From: Hoeflea_A sp965216535
GTDB taxonomy: Bacteria > Pseudomonadota > Alphaproteobacteria > Rhizobiales > Rhizobiaceae
Reading direction: 5' to 3'
NCBI GenBank assembly: GCA_965216535.1
Contig: OZ244175.1
Span: 5,766,001 to 5,830,000, forward strand
DNA length: 64,000 nt
The notes beneath the pieces were generated by a model, which was given only the letters and a program-made list of their open reading frames with translations, searched no databases and was not told the DNA's origin. The translations under genes and the position numbers were made by a program. This document shows, one piece after another, positions 1-8,504 of the stretch; within the stretch, counting starts at the first letter, position 1; every line of letters begins with the position of its first letter.

Positions 1-684
1 ACCGAGCAGTGCCAAGGGACCGATGGCCAGAAGCCATAGCAGGCTGAATCCATCGACCGACTTCCACACGAACATGACCGGGACAAGCAGCATCAGAACA
101 GCCAGAATGTTGACATAGGTCATGATGGCGACCGGACGTTCCCGATCGGAAAGCAGCTTGATGAAGAACAGCTCCGAGCCCGACAGAACCGCTCCGAGCA
201 CGGCGAGGCTGATGCCAAAGCCAGGCGAACCGGCAACGCCCTCCGTTGCCTCGGCACGGGCGATCAGCATGGCGCCGGCCAGGCAGATCATCGAAGCCAG
301 CCAGTGAAGCGGGCCGGCGCGCTCTTTCAGCAGAACGACCGCCAGAAGCATGGCGATGACCCCGCTGGTCAGGCTGACCGCCGTGGCATCCTCGTAGGCA
401 ATGAAGAGCGGCGCTGAAATGATACACAACTCGCCAAAGACACCGCAGGCCGCGCGGGCCGCATGAAGGCTTGGCCGTGGGCTCTTGATCGAAGCGAGCC
501 CGCCTCTCCAGACGGTGACGAAAAAGACGATGACGATACCGGCGCCGAGATAGCGCATGAAGACGACCTGAACCGGGTCAACCGCCTTGCCGACAAATTT
601 TGCGCCAGCAAACACAAAGGTGAAGACAAAGGCTGCTCCAAGCGACCAGAGGATCGCTTGCACGGTCGATGCGTTCAGCTGCAA
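1..684 (-). CDS. EamA/DMT family transporter, C-terminally truncated by window edge
   Basis: Inner-membrane drug/metabolite transporter of the EamA type; the substrate is unknown. The reading frame is open for 228 codons from a probable TTG start at 684 and runs off the left edge. The protein closely parallels the complete gene just upstream at 759-1646, sharing motifs such as FGELCIISAPLFIAYEDATA and KERAGPLHWLA, so the two are tandem paralogues. There is no ATG in a suitable place. The TTG lies 5 nt after an AGAGGAAG ribosome binding sequence and aligns with the N-terminus of the neighbour. It follows that gene by 74 nt on the same strand and is probably co-transcribed with it. Confidence 0.85.
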   Translation of the reverse strand, partial: MQLNASTVQAILWSLGAAFVFTFVFAGAKFVGKAVDPVQVVFMRYLGAGIVIVFFVTVWRGGLASIKSPRPSLHAARAACGVFGELCIISAPLFIAYEDATAVSLTSGVIAMLLAVVLLKERAGPLHWLASMICLAGAMLIARAEATEGVAGSPGFGISLAVLGAVLSGSELFFIKLLSDRERPVAIMTYVNILAVLMLLVPVMFVWKSVDGFSLLWLLAIGPLALLG

Positions 685-758
685 ATACTCTTCCTCTGCT
701 CAAGGTCCGCCAGGGTCGCACTACCTGTGTAACGCCGGCCCCGACGTCGTGCAATCGG

Positions 759-1646
759 TCAGGCCTCGACGGTTCGCGATGTTACATAGGCCAACAATGT
801 TCCACCGGCGACCACCAAGGCAGCGCCGAGGATTTCCATCATGCCCAGGTTCTCCTGGAAGGCGACTGCACCGAGAATGGCAGCGAATGGAATGCTGGCA
901 TAGCCGATGGGCACAACGAACAGCGCGTCCGCGCATTGGAAGGCTCGGATCCAGCTGAATTGGCCGACCAAAGCCAGGGGCCCGAGCAGGACGAGCCAGA
1001 GAAGGTCACCGCCGGATACGGGCTGCCAGACCATCAGGGCGGGCACCAGGGTCAGGAGCACGGCCAGACCGTTGGCATAGAGCATGATCCCCAATGGTGT
1101 CTCCAGGCCGGACAGAAGCTTGATGTAGAAGGTCTCTACCCCCGACATCAGCGCGCCGAAGACCGCGAAACCAAGACCGAAAAGCGGTGCATCCACCGCG
1201 CCGAAGCCGGCATCGGCCCGGGCGATTACCATGGCGCCGACAAGACATGTCATGGCCGCCAGCCAGTGCATCGCGCCGGCGCGTTCCCGCAACAGGACCG
1301 CTGCCAGGATCATGGTGATGACGCCGTCCGTCAGGCTGATCGCCGTGGCGTCCTCATAGGCGATGAACAGCGGCGCGGATATGATGCACAGCTCGCCAAA
1401 AACACCCGTGGCAACACGCATCACGTGGATCCGTGGCTGTCGGCTTTTCACCGGTGCGAAGCCGCGGTGGCGGAACAACACGATCGCGGTGACGACCACA
1501 GCGGCACCGCAATAGCGCATGAAAACAATCTGGATCGGGTCGACAGATTGACCGACAATTTTCGCCGAGGCGAAGACAAGCGTGAAGACAAAAGCCGCGC
1601 CAAGAGCCCAGCCAACGGCCGCAATCGTCGATCGATCCAGATGCAC
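759..1646 (-). CDS. EamA/DMT family transporter (complete tandem paralogue)
   Basis: 295-residue integral membrane protein of the drug/metabolite transporter superfamily, with about ten hydrophobic segments arranged as two EamA repeats. The usual family length is about 300. It starts with GTG. The substrate cannot be told from sequence. It is the upstream member of a tandem duplicated pair with the gene at 1-684. A 27-bp perfect dyad sits 35-61 nt upstream of the start (1681-1707), suggesting a dedicated operator. Confidence 0.85.
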   Translation of the reverse strand: MHLDRSTIAAVGWALGAAFVFTLVFASAKIVGQSVDPIQIVFMRYCGAAVVVTAIVLFRHRGFAPVKSRQPRIHVMRVATGVFGELCIISAPLFIAYEDATAISLTDGVITMILAAVLLRERAGAMHWLAAMTCLVGAMVIARADAGFGAVDAPLFGLGFAVFGALMSGVETFYIKLLSGLETPLGIMLYANGLAVLLTLVPALMVWQPVSGGDLLWLVLLGPLALVGQFSWIRAFQCADALFVVPIGYASIPFAAILGAVAFQENLGMMEILGAALVVAGGTLLAYVTSRTVEA

Positions 1647-1680
1647 GGGTTGCTCCGTCTAAGTGCCGCCGGTCGCTCAG

Positions 1681-1707
1681 TCGTGATTTCCGAATCGGAA
1701 ATCACGA
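1681..1707. promoter_or_regulatory. 27-bp perfect inverted repeat upstream of the EamA pair
   Basis: Two 13-base arms (TCGTGATTTCCGA and its exact complement) flank one central base. The dyad lies 35 nt upstream of the GTG start of the EamA transporter at 1646. No run of T follows, so an operator is more likely than a terminator. No regulator gene adjoins it in the window. Confidence 0.6.
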
Positions 1708-1765
1708 TCTGAACCACCATGACGGCGCAAGGGAGCGATGACCAGCCGAAAGGGACGAACTGAGG

Positions 1766-2233
1766 TCAGCGCTGACGGGTGAACACAGCCCGCAGCAGGA
1801 CAGCATCGCCCACATCAGCCTCGATGTAGGTCAGCAGCAGTCGGTCGTTGTCGAGCAATTGGCCGCGATAGATTCCGGTGTCCTCGACCTCGGCCATGGT
1901 GATTTCCTTGCCGTCGATTCCGATCAACCCGATAAAGGCCTCACGACCACCGGTGGCCGGTTTCTCGCCGATGTCGGAGGTACCCTCGTATTCCTCATTC
2001 ATTTCCCAGACGGCAGCGCCCACAAAAAACTCACCATCCTGTTTTTCGATGACGAGCGTGGTGGTTTCCTCTCCGATTTCGAAGACTCCGTCATCATAAA
2101 CCGCGGCACGATACTTTCCCGACCAACTGCCAATCAGGTCGGGCATCTCTTGAGCCTGTACCGCAGCCGCCGGCAGAATCAGGAGCACGATTCCAACCAA
2201 ACGAAAGCATGCATTCAAAGACATCCGCATCAT
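1766..2233 (-). CDS. Small secreted protein, function unknown
   Basis: 155 residues. A signal peptide of about 27 residues with hydrophobic core GIVLLILPAAAVQAQ ends at a likely cleavage site AQA-QE. The mature part is acidic and looks beta-rich, with an extended start GSWSGKYRAAVYDDG and a C-terminal LLLTYIEADVGDAVLLRAVF. This resembles small periplasmic beta-sandwich or lipocalin-like proteins, but I recognise no family. It is monocistronic in appearance, between the EamA pair and phnN. Confidence 0.65.
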   Translation of the reverse strand: MMRMSLNACFRLVGIVLLILPAAAVQAQEMPDLIGSWSGKYRAAVYDDGVFEIGEETTTLVIEKQDGEFFVGAAVWEMNEEYEGTSDIGEKPATGGREAFIGLIGIDGKEITMAEVEDTGIYRGQLLDNDRLLLTYIEADVGDAVLLRAVFTRQR

Positions 2234-2320
2234 CGGTATTCCTCCATGGAGAAAATAACGCGATGAGTGTTGCAGCGAATTGAGGGTTTGCTGTGGCGAG
2301 TACCCGGGCCGAATTGCAAT

Positions 2321-2932
2321 TCAGGGTTCTTGCTTTCGACGGGTGGCGCGGATTGCGGCCACCAGGGCGGCACCGCCAACTTCGATGGCGCCGCTATTGT
2401 CGATTTCCAGGGCATTGTAAAGAGAGCGATCAAGCGCGGCGCTGCGTTCAAGGCGGCGCATGATGTCCTTATGGCTTTCGCGCCCTCGCTCAGCGAGACG
2501 ACTGGCCAGAACTTCTCGCCTTGCGGTGATATTGATCGCGACAAAGTGGGCATAGCGGGCCTGGAGACGCGACAAGGCGGCGCGCGATCCGTTGCAAACG
2601 GCCGTCTCGCCGGCACGAATGCGCTGATCGATTTCGATCGGCAGGCCGTATTTCAGGCCGTGCGCCTCCCAAAGAAAAGCAAACTTGCCGGCCTGCCGCG
2701 CAGCATCGAATTCCGCATCCGTGGCCGGCACATGGTCTTCGGTGGCGCCGTCAGAGGGACGGGTGATTACGCGTTGAACAAAGAAGATGCCATCGTCCTG
2801 AGCCAGTTCGCGGCGGGCGTAATTCAAAAGCGTGTCCTTGCCGGCACCGCTCGGCCCGACAACGGCAACGAAGGCTCCGCCGTGAATGGGCAGCGCCTTG
2901 CCCAGCAAATCGGGGTCGCGGACCATTCCCAT
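2321..2932 (-). CDS. phnN: Ribose 1,5-bisphosphate phosphokinase PhnN
   Basis: Phosphorylates ribose 1,5-bisphosphate to PRPP, returning the sugar from C-P lyase turnover to nucleotide synthesis. 203 residues, with a guanylate-kinase-like P-loop GPSGAGKDT at residues 26-34 and a downstream ITRP motif typical of this family. It is the last gene of the transport/recycling operon. The ATG at 2932 is chosen because its A is also the last base of the phnM TGA stop (TGATG coupling). A GTG at 2959 is in frame but would overlap phnM by 28 nt. Confidence 0.9.
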   Translation of the reverse strand: MGMVRDPDLLGKALPIHGGAFVAVVGPSGAGKDTLLNYARRELAQDDGIFFVQRVITRPSDGATEDHVPATDAEFDAARQAGKFAFLWEAHGLKYGLPIEIDQRIRAGETAVCNGSRAALSRLQARYAHFVAINITARREVLASRLAERGRESHKDIMRRLERSAALDRSLYNALEIDNSGAIEVGGAALVAAIRATRRKQEP

Positions 2933-4071
2933 CACACGACACGGCGACCTTCGCGCCACACCGTGCGCACGACAGGAATTTCATGTTCGACACAAACGCG
3001 CACCAGGTCCGCCCGCTTGCCCACGGCAATTTCACCTCTGTCGTCGAGGCCAGCGGCTTCGGCCGGGTTCTTCGACACCATGGCGACCGCCTGTGGCAGC
3101 GTGATGCGTTCGATCGAGCCATCAAGGCTGAAAGCAGACTGGATCAGACTGAATGGAATGTAGTCTGAGGAGAGGATATCGAGCAGCCCGTGCTCTGCCA
3201 GGTCGCAGGCGGCAATGTTGCCGGAGTGAGAGCCACCGCGCACCACGTTGGGCGCGCCCATCAACACGGACATGCCGGCTTCCTTCGATGCTTTCGCCGC
3301 TTCGAAGGTGGTCGGAAACTCGGCGACCTGAATCCCCTGCTCGACCGCTTCGTCGACATGGTCGAGCGTTGCGTCATCATGGCTGGCCAGAATGATGTCG
3401 CGATCCCGGCAGGCGTCTGAGATCGATTTGCGGTGGCCCGGCGAATTGGCTTCCGACTGCGCGATGCGTCGCTCACAGAACTCACGAAACGCCTCATCGG
3501 ACATTTTCAGCTTGCCCTGATAATAGGCACTGTAGGAGGCCAGATTGGCAAACTGGCGCTGCCCAGGCGCGTGGTCCATCAACGAAACCAGACGTACGCG
3601 GTCGTTGCCGTCATAGGCAGTGAAGTTGCTGTGGCAATCCGGACCGGACACTTCGCAGCGCAGATGCAGGAAATGTTCTGCACGCAGCCGATCCTTGCGC
3701 GACCCTTCTTCGATTGCCTCGGCCAGCACCAGCATATCTTCCGAACTCAATTCACCGTCGCCATCCATGCCGAGCCGCAAGGCATCGAAAACCGTGGTGA
3801 TGCCCGATGCGCAGATCTGGGCATCGTGCGCAAGCACCGCTGCCAGCGGATTCCAGCGTACTTTCGGCCGGGGTGCGTAGTGGCCCTCGATATGGTCGGT
3901 GTGCAGTTCCACCAGACCCGGCATGATGTAGTTGCCTTCCATATCCTCCCCGCCCGACACCGTCGTGGACAGGTCGATATCGGCGATCACGCCGTCACGA
4001 ACAAAAACCGCACCGGTGACGACTTCTTCAGCCAGGACGATCTTGGCATTCCTTAAAAGCAACTCAGACAT
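2932..4071 (-). CDS. phnM: Alpha-D-ribose 1-methylphosphonate 5-triphosphate diphosphatase PhnM
   Basis: 379-residue amidohydrolase-superfamily enzyme. It removes pyrophosphate from ribose-phosphonate triphosphate to make the C-P lyase substrate. The N-terminal metal motif appears as ELHTDHIEGH (His57 and His60), followed later by a metal-site segment SHDDAT and a C-terminal GEIAVGKRADLV typical of amidohydrolases. Full length for the family. It lies 46 nt after the DUF1045 gene and is translationally coupled to phnN. Confidence 0.95.
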   Translation of the reverse strand: MSELLLRNAKIVLAEEVVTGAVFVRDGVIADIDLSTTVSGGEDMEGNYIMPGLVELHTDHIEGHYAPRPKVRWNPLAAVLAHDAQICASGITTVFDALRLGMDGDGELSSEDMLVLAEAIEEGSRKDRLRAEHFLHLRCEVSGPDCHSNFTAYDGNDRVRLVSLMDHAPGQRQFANLASYSAYYQGKLKMSDEAFREFCERRIAQSEANSPGHRKSISDACRDRDIILASHDDATLDHVDEAVEQGIQVAEFPTTFEAAKASKEAGMSVLMGAPNVVRGGSHSGNIAACDLAEHGLLDILSSDYIPFSLIQSAFSLDGSIERITLPQAVAMVSKNPAEAAGLDDRGEIAVGKRADLVRVCVEHEIPVVRTVWREGRRVV

Positions 4072-4117
4072 ATCTCTCTTTCACATTCGGCAGGCCCGGC
4101 GGATTCCAGGCCACGGT

Positions 4118-4825
4118 TCAAGCGCTTCGCAATTGTTCCAGCGCCCCAAGCGGATGCAAAGAATGCACCTGGAAGGGAGCGCCCTGCTCCGACTCGACAA
4201 ACAGCGCAACATTGCGCACTTCGATGGGCTCGCTCAGAACCGGGTCGAAAAATGTGTGCAACGCCTGTTCCACCCGCGCCGCCTCGTCCGCGGCGATCGG
4301 ACCGGTAAGTGTCATGTGGAACCGGAACTCTTCGAAGACGTAAGGATATCCCCATTGCTGCAAATTTGCGAGTTGCAAGGGGGTCAATTTTTCCGGATTT
4401 CTGCGTTCAATCTCCGCATCCGTCAACGGCGCGCGGAAGCAGTCGAACTCACGAACGATCCGGGCTGCCAGGTCGGTGAGGTCTGGAACCGGCGCCGATG
4501 GCACCAAGGCGAAAAACGGTCCCAGCTTGCCGATCTCCATGCACGGTATTTCGAAGGCGGGAACCGAAGCAGCGAACGTCAGGAGTGCGTTCAGCAGCGC
4601 CTCTTCGCTTGCGCCCTCGGCCAACCGGAACGGCGCCTTGAGTGTTCCGTGAAACCCGTAACGACGCGGTGCCGCCGTAAAATAGGCGATCTCGGCTGAG
4701 TTCAGCCCGGTGATGGCCGGTGGCTCGACCATTTCGTCGGTGAACGGGTTGCGTCCAAGCCAGTTGGTCGCCACCCGCCCGACCGGGTCGTTCAACGGTG
4801 GCGCAAAATAGATTGCGTAGCGCAT
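4118..4825 (-). CDS. DUF1045 protein, 2H phosphoesterase fold, C-P lyase associated
   Basis: 235 residues with the two H-x-T motifs of 2H phosphoesterases, FHGTL around His59 and FHMTLTGP around His170. Members of this superfamily cleave cyclic phosphodiesters. The gene sits between phnE2 and phnM, and no phnP is visible in the window. PhnP normally opens the 1,2-cyclic ribosyl phosphate released by PhnJ. I infer that this protein may do that step. The family assignment is firm and the reaction is not. Confidence 0.85.
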   Translation of the reverse strand: MRYAIYFAPPLNDPVGRVATNWLGRNPFTDEMVEPPAITGLNSAEIAYFTAAPRRYGFHGTLKAPFRLAEGASEEALLNALLTFAASVPAFEIPCMEIGKLGPFFALVPSAPVPDLTDLAARIVREFDCFRAPLTDAEIERRNPEKLTPLQLANLQQWGYPYVFEEFRFHMTLTGPIAADEAARVEQALHTFFDPVLSEPIEVRNVALFVESEQGAPFQVHSLHPLGALEQLRSA

Positions 4826-4930
4826 GGCTTCATTCCCTGCCCAATGATCCGTCGGTCACTAGCTGATTTGCGTGACAGTTTCATGCACATCGGAAACGGT
4901 GTGACTAAAACCTCTGGTCGTCCAACCGGC

Positions 4931-6493
4931 TCAACTCCGGCTTTCCCGACCCATGAGGCGGCTGCGTATGGCGTTGGAAATATTGTCGAAAATGAACACG
5001 GTAATCAAGATCAGGATGACCATGTAGGCGACGTTCTCCCAATCGGCATTGGTGCGCATGGCTTCCCACAACTTGAGACCAATACCGCCGGCGCCGACAG
5101 CGCCAATAATGGTCGCGGAACGCGTGTTCGATTCCCAGAAATAGAGCGACTGGCTCGCAAAGACCGGCAAGACCTGCGGCACGACGCCAAAACGCTGGAC
5201 CAAAATGGGTTTCGCACCCACGGAGCGGATCCCTTCGCGCTGCTTATCATCGATGTTTTCCAGGGCCTCCGCATAGAGCTTGCCGAAGGTCCCCGTGTCG
5301 GTGAAGAAGATTGCCGAAATGCCGGCCAGCGGCCCCGGTCCGAATGCTCGTGTGAAAAACAGCGCCCAGATCAGCATATCCACACAACGCAGGAAGTCGA
5401 AGAACCGCTTCAGCACCTGATTGAGCAAGCGATACGGCGTGATGTTGCGCGCCGCAAAAAACGATAGCGGCAGCGCCACGAAGGTTGCGAACAATGTGCC
5501 GACGAAGGCCATCACGATGGTCTGTAACAACTTGATCCACACATCCGCATGCTGCCATTCTGCGTTGTAGAGGAAATTGTTCCAGGCCAGCGCCGCGTTG
5601 GACATTTCCGGATCGAGACGATCGCCAGAAAAGAACAGACCGACGACCTGTGAAAAGCTCTTGCCCCAAAACGGCGAATAGGTGTCGAACCAAAAATTCT
5701 CCCAGCCGAAAAAGCGGTGCCGGATCTTGACCTCGTCGCTTTCCACTTCGAGCGTTCCGGCAAAGCCGAACTGCATCAGAATGTCGCCGCCCTCGGTTCG
5801 CTGTGAGGCCCATTCCGGAAGAGGACCACGCGCCAGGACCGATTCTTCGGGCACGATGTCGATTTCCAGGATCTGTCCACGATAGTCGACGCGGACCAGC
5901 CGCGGCAGCACTTCCGCTTTTGCAGCGCCCAGTTCGATGTCGACGCGCGTGACAACCGTCTCAGTGACAATCCTGGTTTCGGTCACGGGTACGGTGACTT
6001 CGGCCGCGTCGTCTTCATCCAGACTGCTGCTGGATGAATCGATGCCGCTGCCCCCCTCTTGAGTTCCTGGTGCTCCCTGCACCATGAAACTGTTGACGGT
6101 CGATTTAGAACTGGTCTCGGTGCCACGCCCGCCGTCGACCTCGACAGTGAATTCACGCTGGACCGTCTCCGACGTCTTCTGCAGCCAGGCCGGATCGGGG
6201 TTTTCGCCCAGCGGCGAGAAGCGAGGAAACTCCACCCGCAGATAGTCGCCGTCGTATTCGACATCCGGCCGCGCCTCGTAACTGACCCAATCGGCGAGGT
6301 AGTTGCCGGCGATCCCCCAATTGCCGTTTGCGAAGGTGGCGCCAATTCCGAAAAACACCCAGGCGAAGCAGAGATAGACAACGGCCGCGACGGCAATCAA
6401 AGGGGTGCGAGCGCGCTCGAGGAACGGCCGGTTGAACACCGTCTCGTGACGGGCAACGATTGCGTCGACGGCTTCGGGAGACAAAGCGTTCAT
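4931..6493 (-). CDS. phnE: Phosphonate ABC transporter permease PhnE2, with large periplasmic insertion
   Basis: 520-residue inner-membrane permease, about twice the usual PhnE length. TM1 lies near residues 30-55. A soluble stretch of roughly 230 residues follows, which contains a Ser/Asp-rich linker (GIDSSSSSLDEDD) and a beta-rich segment. The canonical permease domain then runs to the end with the EAA-type loop (EGIRSVGAKP) and IGAVGAGGIG. It follows phnE1 with a 3-nt gap, so the two permeases probably form a heterodimer with PhnC and PhnD. A Shine-Dalgarno CGGAGGAG-like sequence precedes the ATG. Confidence 0.93.
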   Translation of the reverse strand: MNALSPEAVDAIVARHETVFNRPFLERARTPLIAVAAVVYLCFAWVFFGIGATFANGNWGIAGNYLADWVSYEARPDVEYDGDYLRVEFPRFSPLGENPDPAWLQKTSETVQREFTVEVDGGRGTETSSKSTVNSFMVQGAPGTQEGGSGIDSSSSSLDEDDAAEVTVPVTETRIVTETVVTRVDIELGAAKAEVLPRLVRVDYRGQILEIDIVPEESVLARGPLPEWASQRTEGGDILMQFGFAGTLEVESDEVKIRHRFFGWENFWFDTYSPFWGKSFSQVVGLFFSGDRLDPEMSNAALAWNNFLYNAEWQHADVWIKLLQTIVMAFVGTLFATFVALPLSFFAARNITPYRLLNQVLKRFFDFLRCVDMLIWALFFTRAFGPGPLAGISAIFFTDTGTFGKLYAEALENIDDKQREGIRSVGAKPILVQRFGVVPQVLPVFASQSLYFWESNTRSATIIGAVGAGGIGLKLWEAMRTNADWENVAYMVILILITVFIFDNISNAIRSRLMGRESRS

Positions 6494-6496
6494 CGG

Positions 6497-7462
6497 TCAC
6501 GCTCCTCCGAAGGAAAAGGCCTGGTCGCCGACGATCCGCTTGCGCAGATGGGCCGAGATCTGATCGACCGCGACGATGGTGCAGAACAAAAGGATGATGA
6601 TCGCCAGCGTCTTGGCCTCATGGCCCCGGCTGATCGACAGGCGCAGGGATTCGCCGATGCCGCCGCCACCGACAGCACCGATGATCGTCGAAGCACGTAC
6701 GTTGATCTCGAAACGCAGCAGCGAATAGGACAGGAAGTTCGGCATCACCTGCGGCACGATGCCGAACCAGACCCGCTCGATCCAGTTGCCGCCGGACGCA
6801 CGCAGTCCTTCTTCGGCGCGCATGTCGGCATTTTCGACAACCTCGAAGAACATCTTTCCCAGCGCACCGATCGTATGGATGGCCACGGCGATGATTGCCG
6901 GAATGGGCCCGAGCGACAGGACGGCCAGGAAGAAGCCGGCGATAACGATCTCAGGAAAGGCGCGCAACAGTTCCATGAAACGGCGAACGAAGAAGCGCAG
7001 CCAGCGTCGGGTCGTCAGATTCTTGGCGGCGAGAAAACACAGGCAGAAGCCGAAAGAGAAACCGATCAGCGTCGCCACGAGGGCGATGTTGATCGTCTCG
7101 ATCATCTTGAAGACGTATTCCGGCACGTAAAAGTTTTCGGTGATGTAGTGGCGGCCTTCGATGTAGTTGTATTTCAGGCTGCCATCTTCATAGGGGCTCG
7201 GCAGGTCGAACATCGCGCGCCAGATTTCCAGTCCGTCGCGCGGCATGAGGTCGCCGATGAAATCGAAGAAGTGCGGCAGGCGGTCAAAAAACTTGCCGGC
7301 ATTGGTGGCGTTGGCAAACCAAAGCGAGCCGAAGAGGGCAATGGCGAGCAACAGAATGCCGCCCCAGGTGTAAAGACGCCGCTTGAAGGCGAGTTCTTCC
7401 CAATGGCGCTCTATGGCTCTGCCCTGCTGGGACAGGACGACCGGCTGAACCGCTGATGTCAT
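6497..7462 (-). CDS. phnE: Phosphonate ABC transporter permease PhnE1
   Basis: 321-residue integral membrane subunit for phosphonate uptake. It has TM1 near residues 33-52, a medium periplasmic loop, then five or so helices carrying the coupling loop EEGLRASGGNWIERV and the IIGAVGGGGIGESL motif typical of PhnE. It lies between phnD (65 nt away, across a strong hairpin) and phnE2. Confidence 0.95.
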   Translation of the reverse strand: MTSAVQPVVLSQQGRAIERHWEELAFKRRLYTWGGILLLAIALFGSLWFANATNAGKFFDRLPHFFDFIGDLMPRDGLEIWRAMFDLPSPYEDGSLKYNYIEGRHYITENFYVPEYVFKMIETINIALVATLIGFSFGFCLCFLAAKNLTTRRWLRFFVRRFMELLRAFPEIVIAGFFLAVLSLGPIPAIIAVAIHTIGALGKMFFEVVENADMRAEEGLRASGGNWIERVWFGIVPQVMPNFLSYSLLRFEINVRASTIIGAVGGGGIGESLRLSISRGHEAKTLAIIILLFCTIVAVDQISAHLRKRIVGDQAFSFGGA

Positions 7463-7486
7463 GGCTGAAATCCGAAAGAAATGAAT

Positions 7487-7519
7487 GCGGCGCCGCGACG
7501 GGAGGATGCGCGACGCCGC
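7487..7519 (-). promoter_or_regulatory. Intercistronic hairpin between phnD and phnE1
   Basis: In the minus-strand transcript an 11-bp stem (ten G-C pairs and one G-U) closes an 11-base loop. It lies 8 nt beyond the phnD stop and 24 nt before phnE1. No T-run follows, so it is unlikely to terminate fully. Comparable hairpins after binding-protein genes in other ABC operons stabilise the upstream mRNA and raise the binding protein over the permease; that role is inferred here. Confidence 0.6.
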
Positions 7520-7527
7520 TCGACAGA

Positions 7528-8436
7528 TTAGCTGCCGATTTTTGCCTTACGTGCAGCGATGATGGTCTTGTAGAAGTTCTCGTCGACTTCCGTGAAACCT
7601 TTGTAATCGCCGCCCTGGATGGCGCTGAAGCACTGCGGATCCTTTTCCGGCAGAGCCATCATAAACTCCTTGAACTTCTGCTTCATGTCTGCGTCCATCG
7701 AGCTGCGCACGACGATCGGACCGTTCGGGATCTGCGGCGACTGCCAGACCTGGACGAGGTCACCCATGTCGAGGATACCCTTGTCGACCATCTTGCGCAG
7801 GTTGCCGGACGTGTAGCCGTCATCGAACTTGCCGACGCCGGAGGACCAGGTGGTACCGGCATCGAAGTTGCCTTTGACCACTTCGAGAACCAGGTTCTCG
7901 TGGCCGCCGCCAAAGCCCGTATCACCGAAATACTCATCGATCGGCATGCCAACGTCGCCTGGCAGCGAAACACTGGGAACCAGGTAGCCGGAGGTAGAGT
8001 CGGGGTCGGCGAAACCGAGTTTCTTGCCCTTCATGTCCTCAAGTGACTTGATGCCGGAGTCCTTGCGGGCAACCATGACGGCAAAGTAACCGGTCGAACC
8101 GTCGGTCTGAATGGTGGTCAGGATGGGCTCAACAGCCTTCGGATCGCTGAGGTAGACCTTGGCATAGCCGGAAGCGCCAAGCTCGGCGTAGTCGAGCGTC
8201 CCGCCGAGAAGGCCTTGAACGACACCGTCATAGTCGGCAGCCGGAAACAGCGAAACCTTTTCAACGCCGATCGCCGCGGGAAGCTGCTCTACCATGCACT
8301 GGAAGTTGCGCAGGCGGTCGGCTTCGTTTTCGCCGCCAAGGATGCCGATGCGGAATGTCTTCAGGTCTTCCGCTTGAGCCGCACCGGCGGCCATGGCGGC
8401 CAAGGCGACGGTGGTCAGAAGGGTCTTCTTGAACAT
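7528..8436 (-). CDS. phnD: Phosphonate ABC transporter substrate-binding protein PhnD
   Basis: 302 residues. A Sec signal peptide (hydrophobic LLTTVALAAMAAGAAQA) ends near residue 22 before EDLKTFRIGILGGENEAD, the usual PhnD mature start. Periplasmic binding protein that delivers phosphonates to PhnE1/E2. The conserved segments DYAELGASGYAKVY, DPDSTSGYL and GTTWSSGVG are as expected for PhnD. Intercistronic hairpins lie on both sides, which fits high expression relative to the permeases. Confidence 0.95.
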   Translation of the reverse strand: MFKKTLLTTVALAAMAAGAAQAEDLKTFRIGILGGENEADRLRNFQCMVEQLPAAIGVEKVSLFPAADYDGVVQGLLGGTLDYAELGASGYAKVYLSDPKAVEPILTTIQTDGSTGYFAVMVARKDSGIKSLEDMKGKKLGFADPDSTSGYLVPSVSLPGDVGMPIDEYFGDTGFGGGHENLVLEVVKGNFDAGTTWSSGVGKFDDGYTSGNLRKMVDKGILDMGDLVQVWQSPQIPNGPIVVRSSMDADMKQKFKEFMMALPEKDPQCFSAIQGGDYKGFTEVDENFYKTIIAARKAKIGS

Positions 8437-8486
8437 GGATATCTCCTATCTTGTCCGTGTCAAAAACTCAGGGGTGAATGCACTGC

Positions 8487-8502
8487 GCCCGGTGAGCCGG
8501 GC
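8487..8502 (-). promoter_or_regulatory. Hairpin between phnC and phnD
   Basis: A 6-bp GC stem (GCCCGG with CCGGGC) closes a TGAG loop just beyond the phnC stop codon. It has no T-tract, so partial termination or mRNA processing is more likely than full termination. It may help set the phnC:phnD ratio. Confidence 0.4.
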
Positions 8503-8504
8503 AC

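Noticed and set aside
669..1712. Long plus-strand frame over the EamA genes
   Set aside because: Opposite strand of a clear membrane protein gene, with no family features.
6059..7456. Long plus-strand frame over phnE1/phnE2
   Set aside because: Antisense shadow of two well-supported permease genes.
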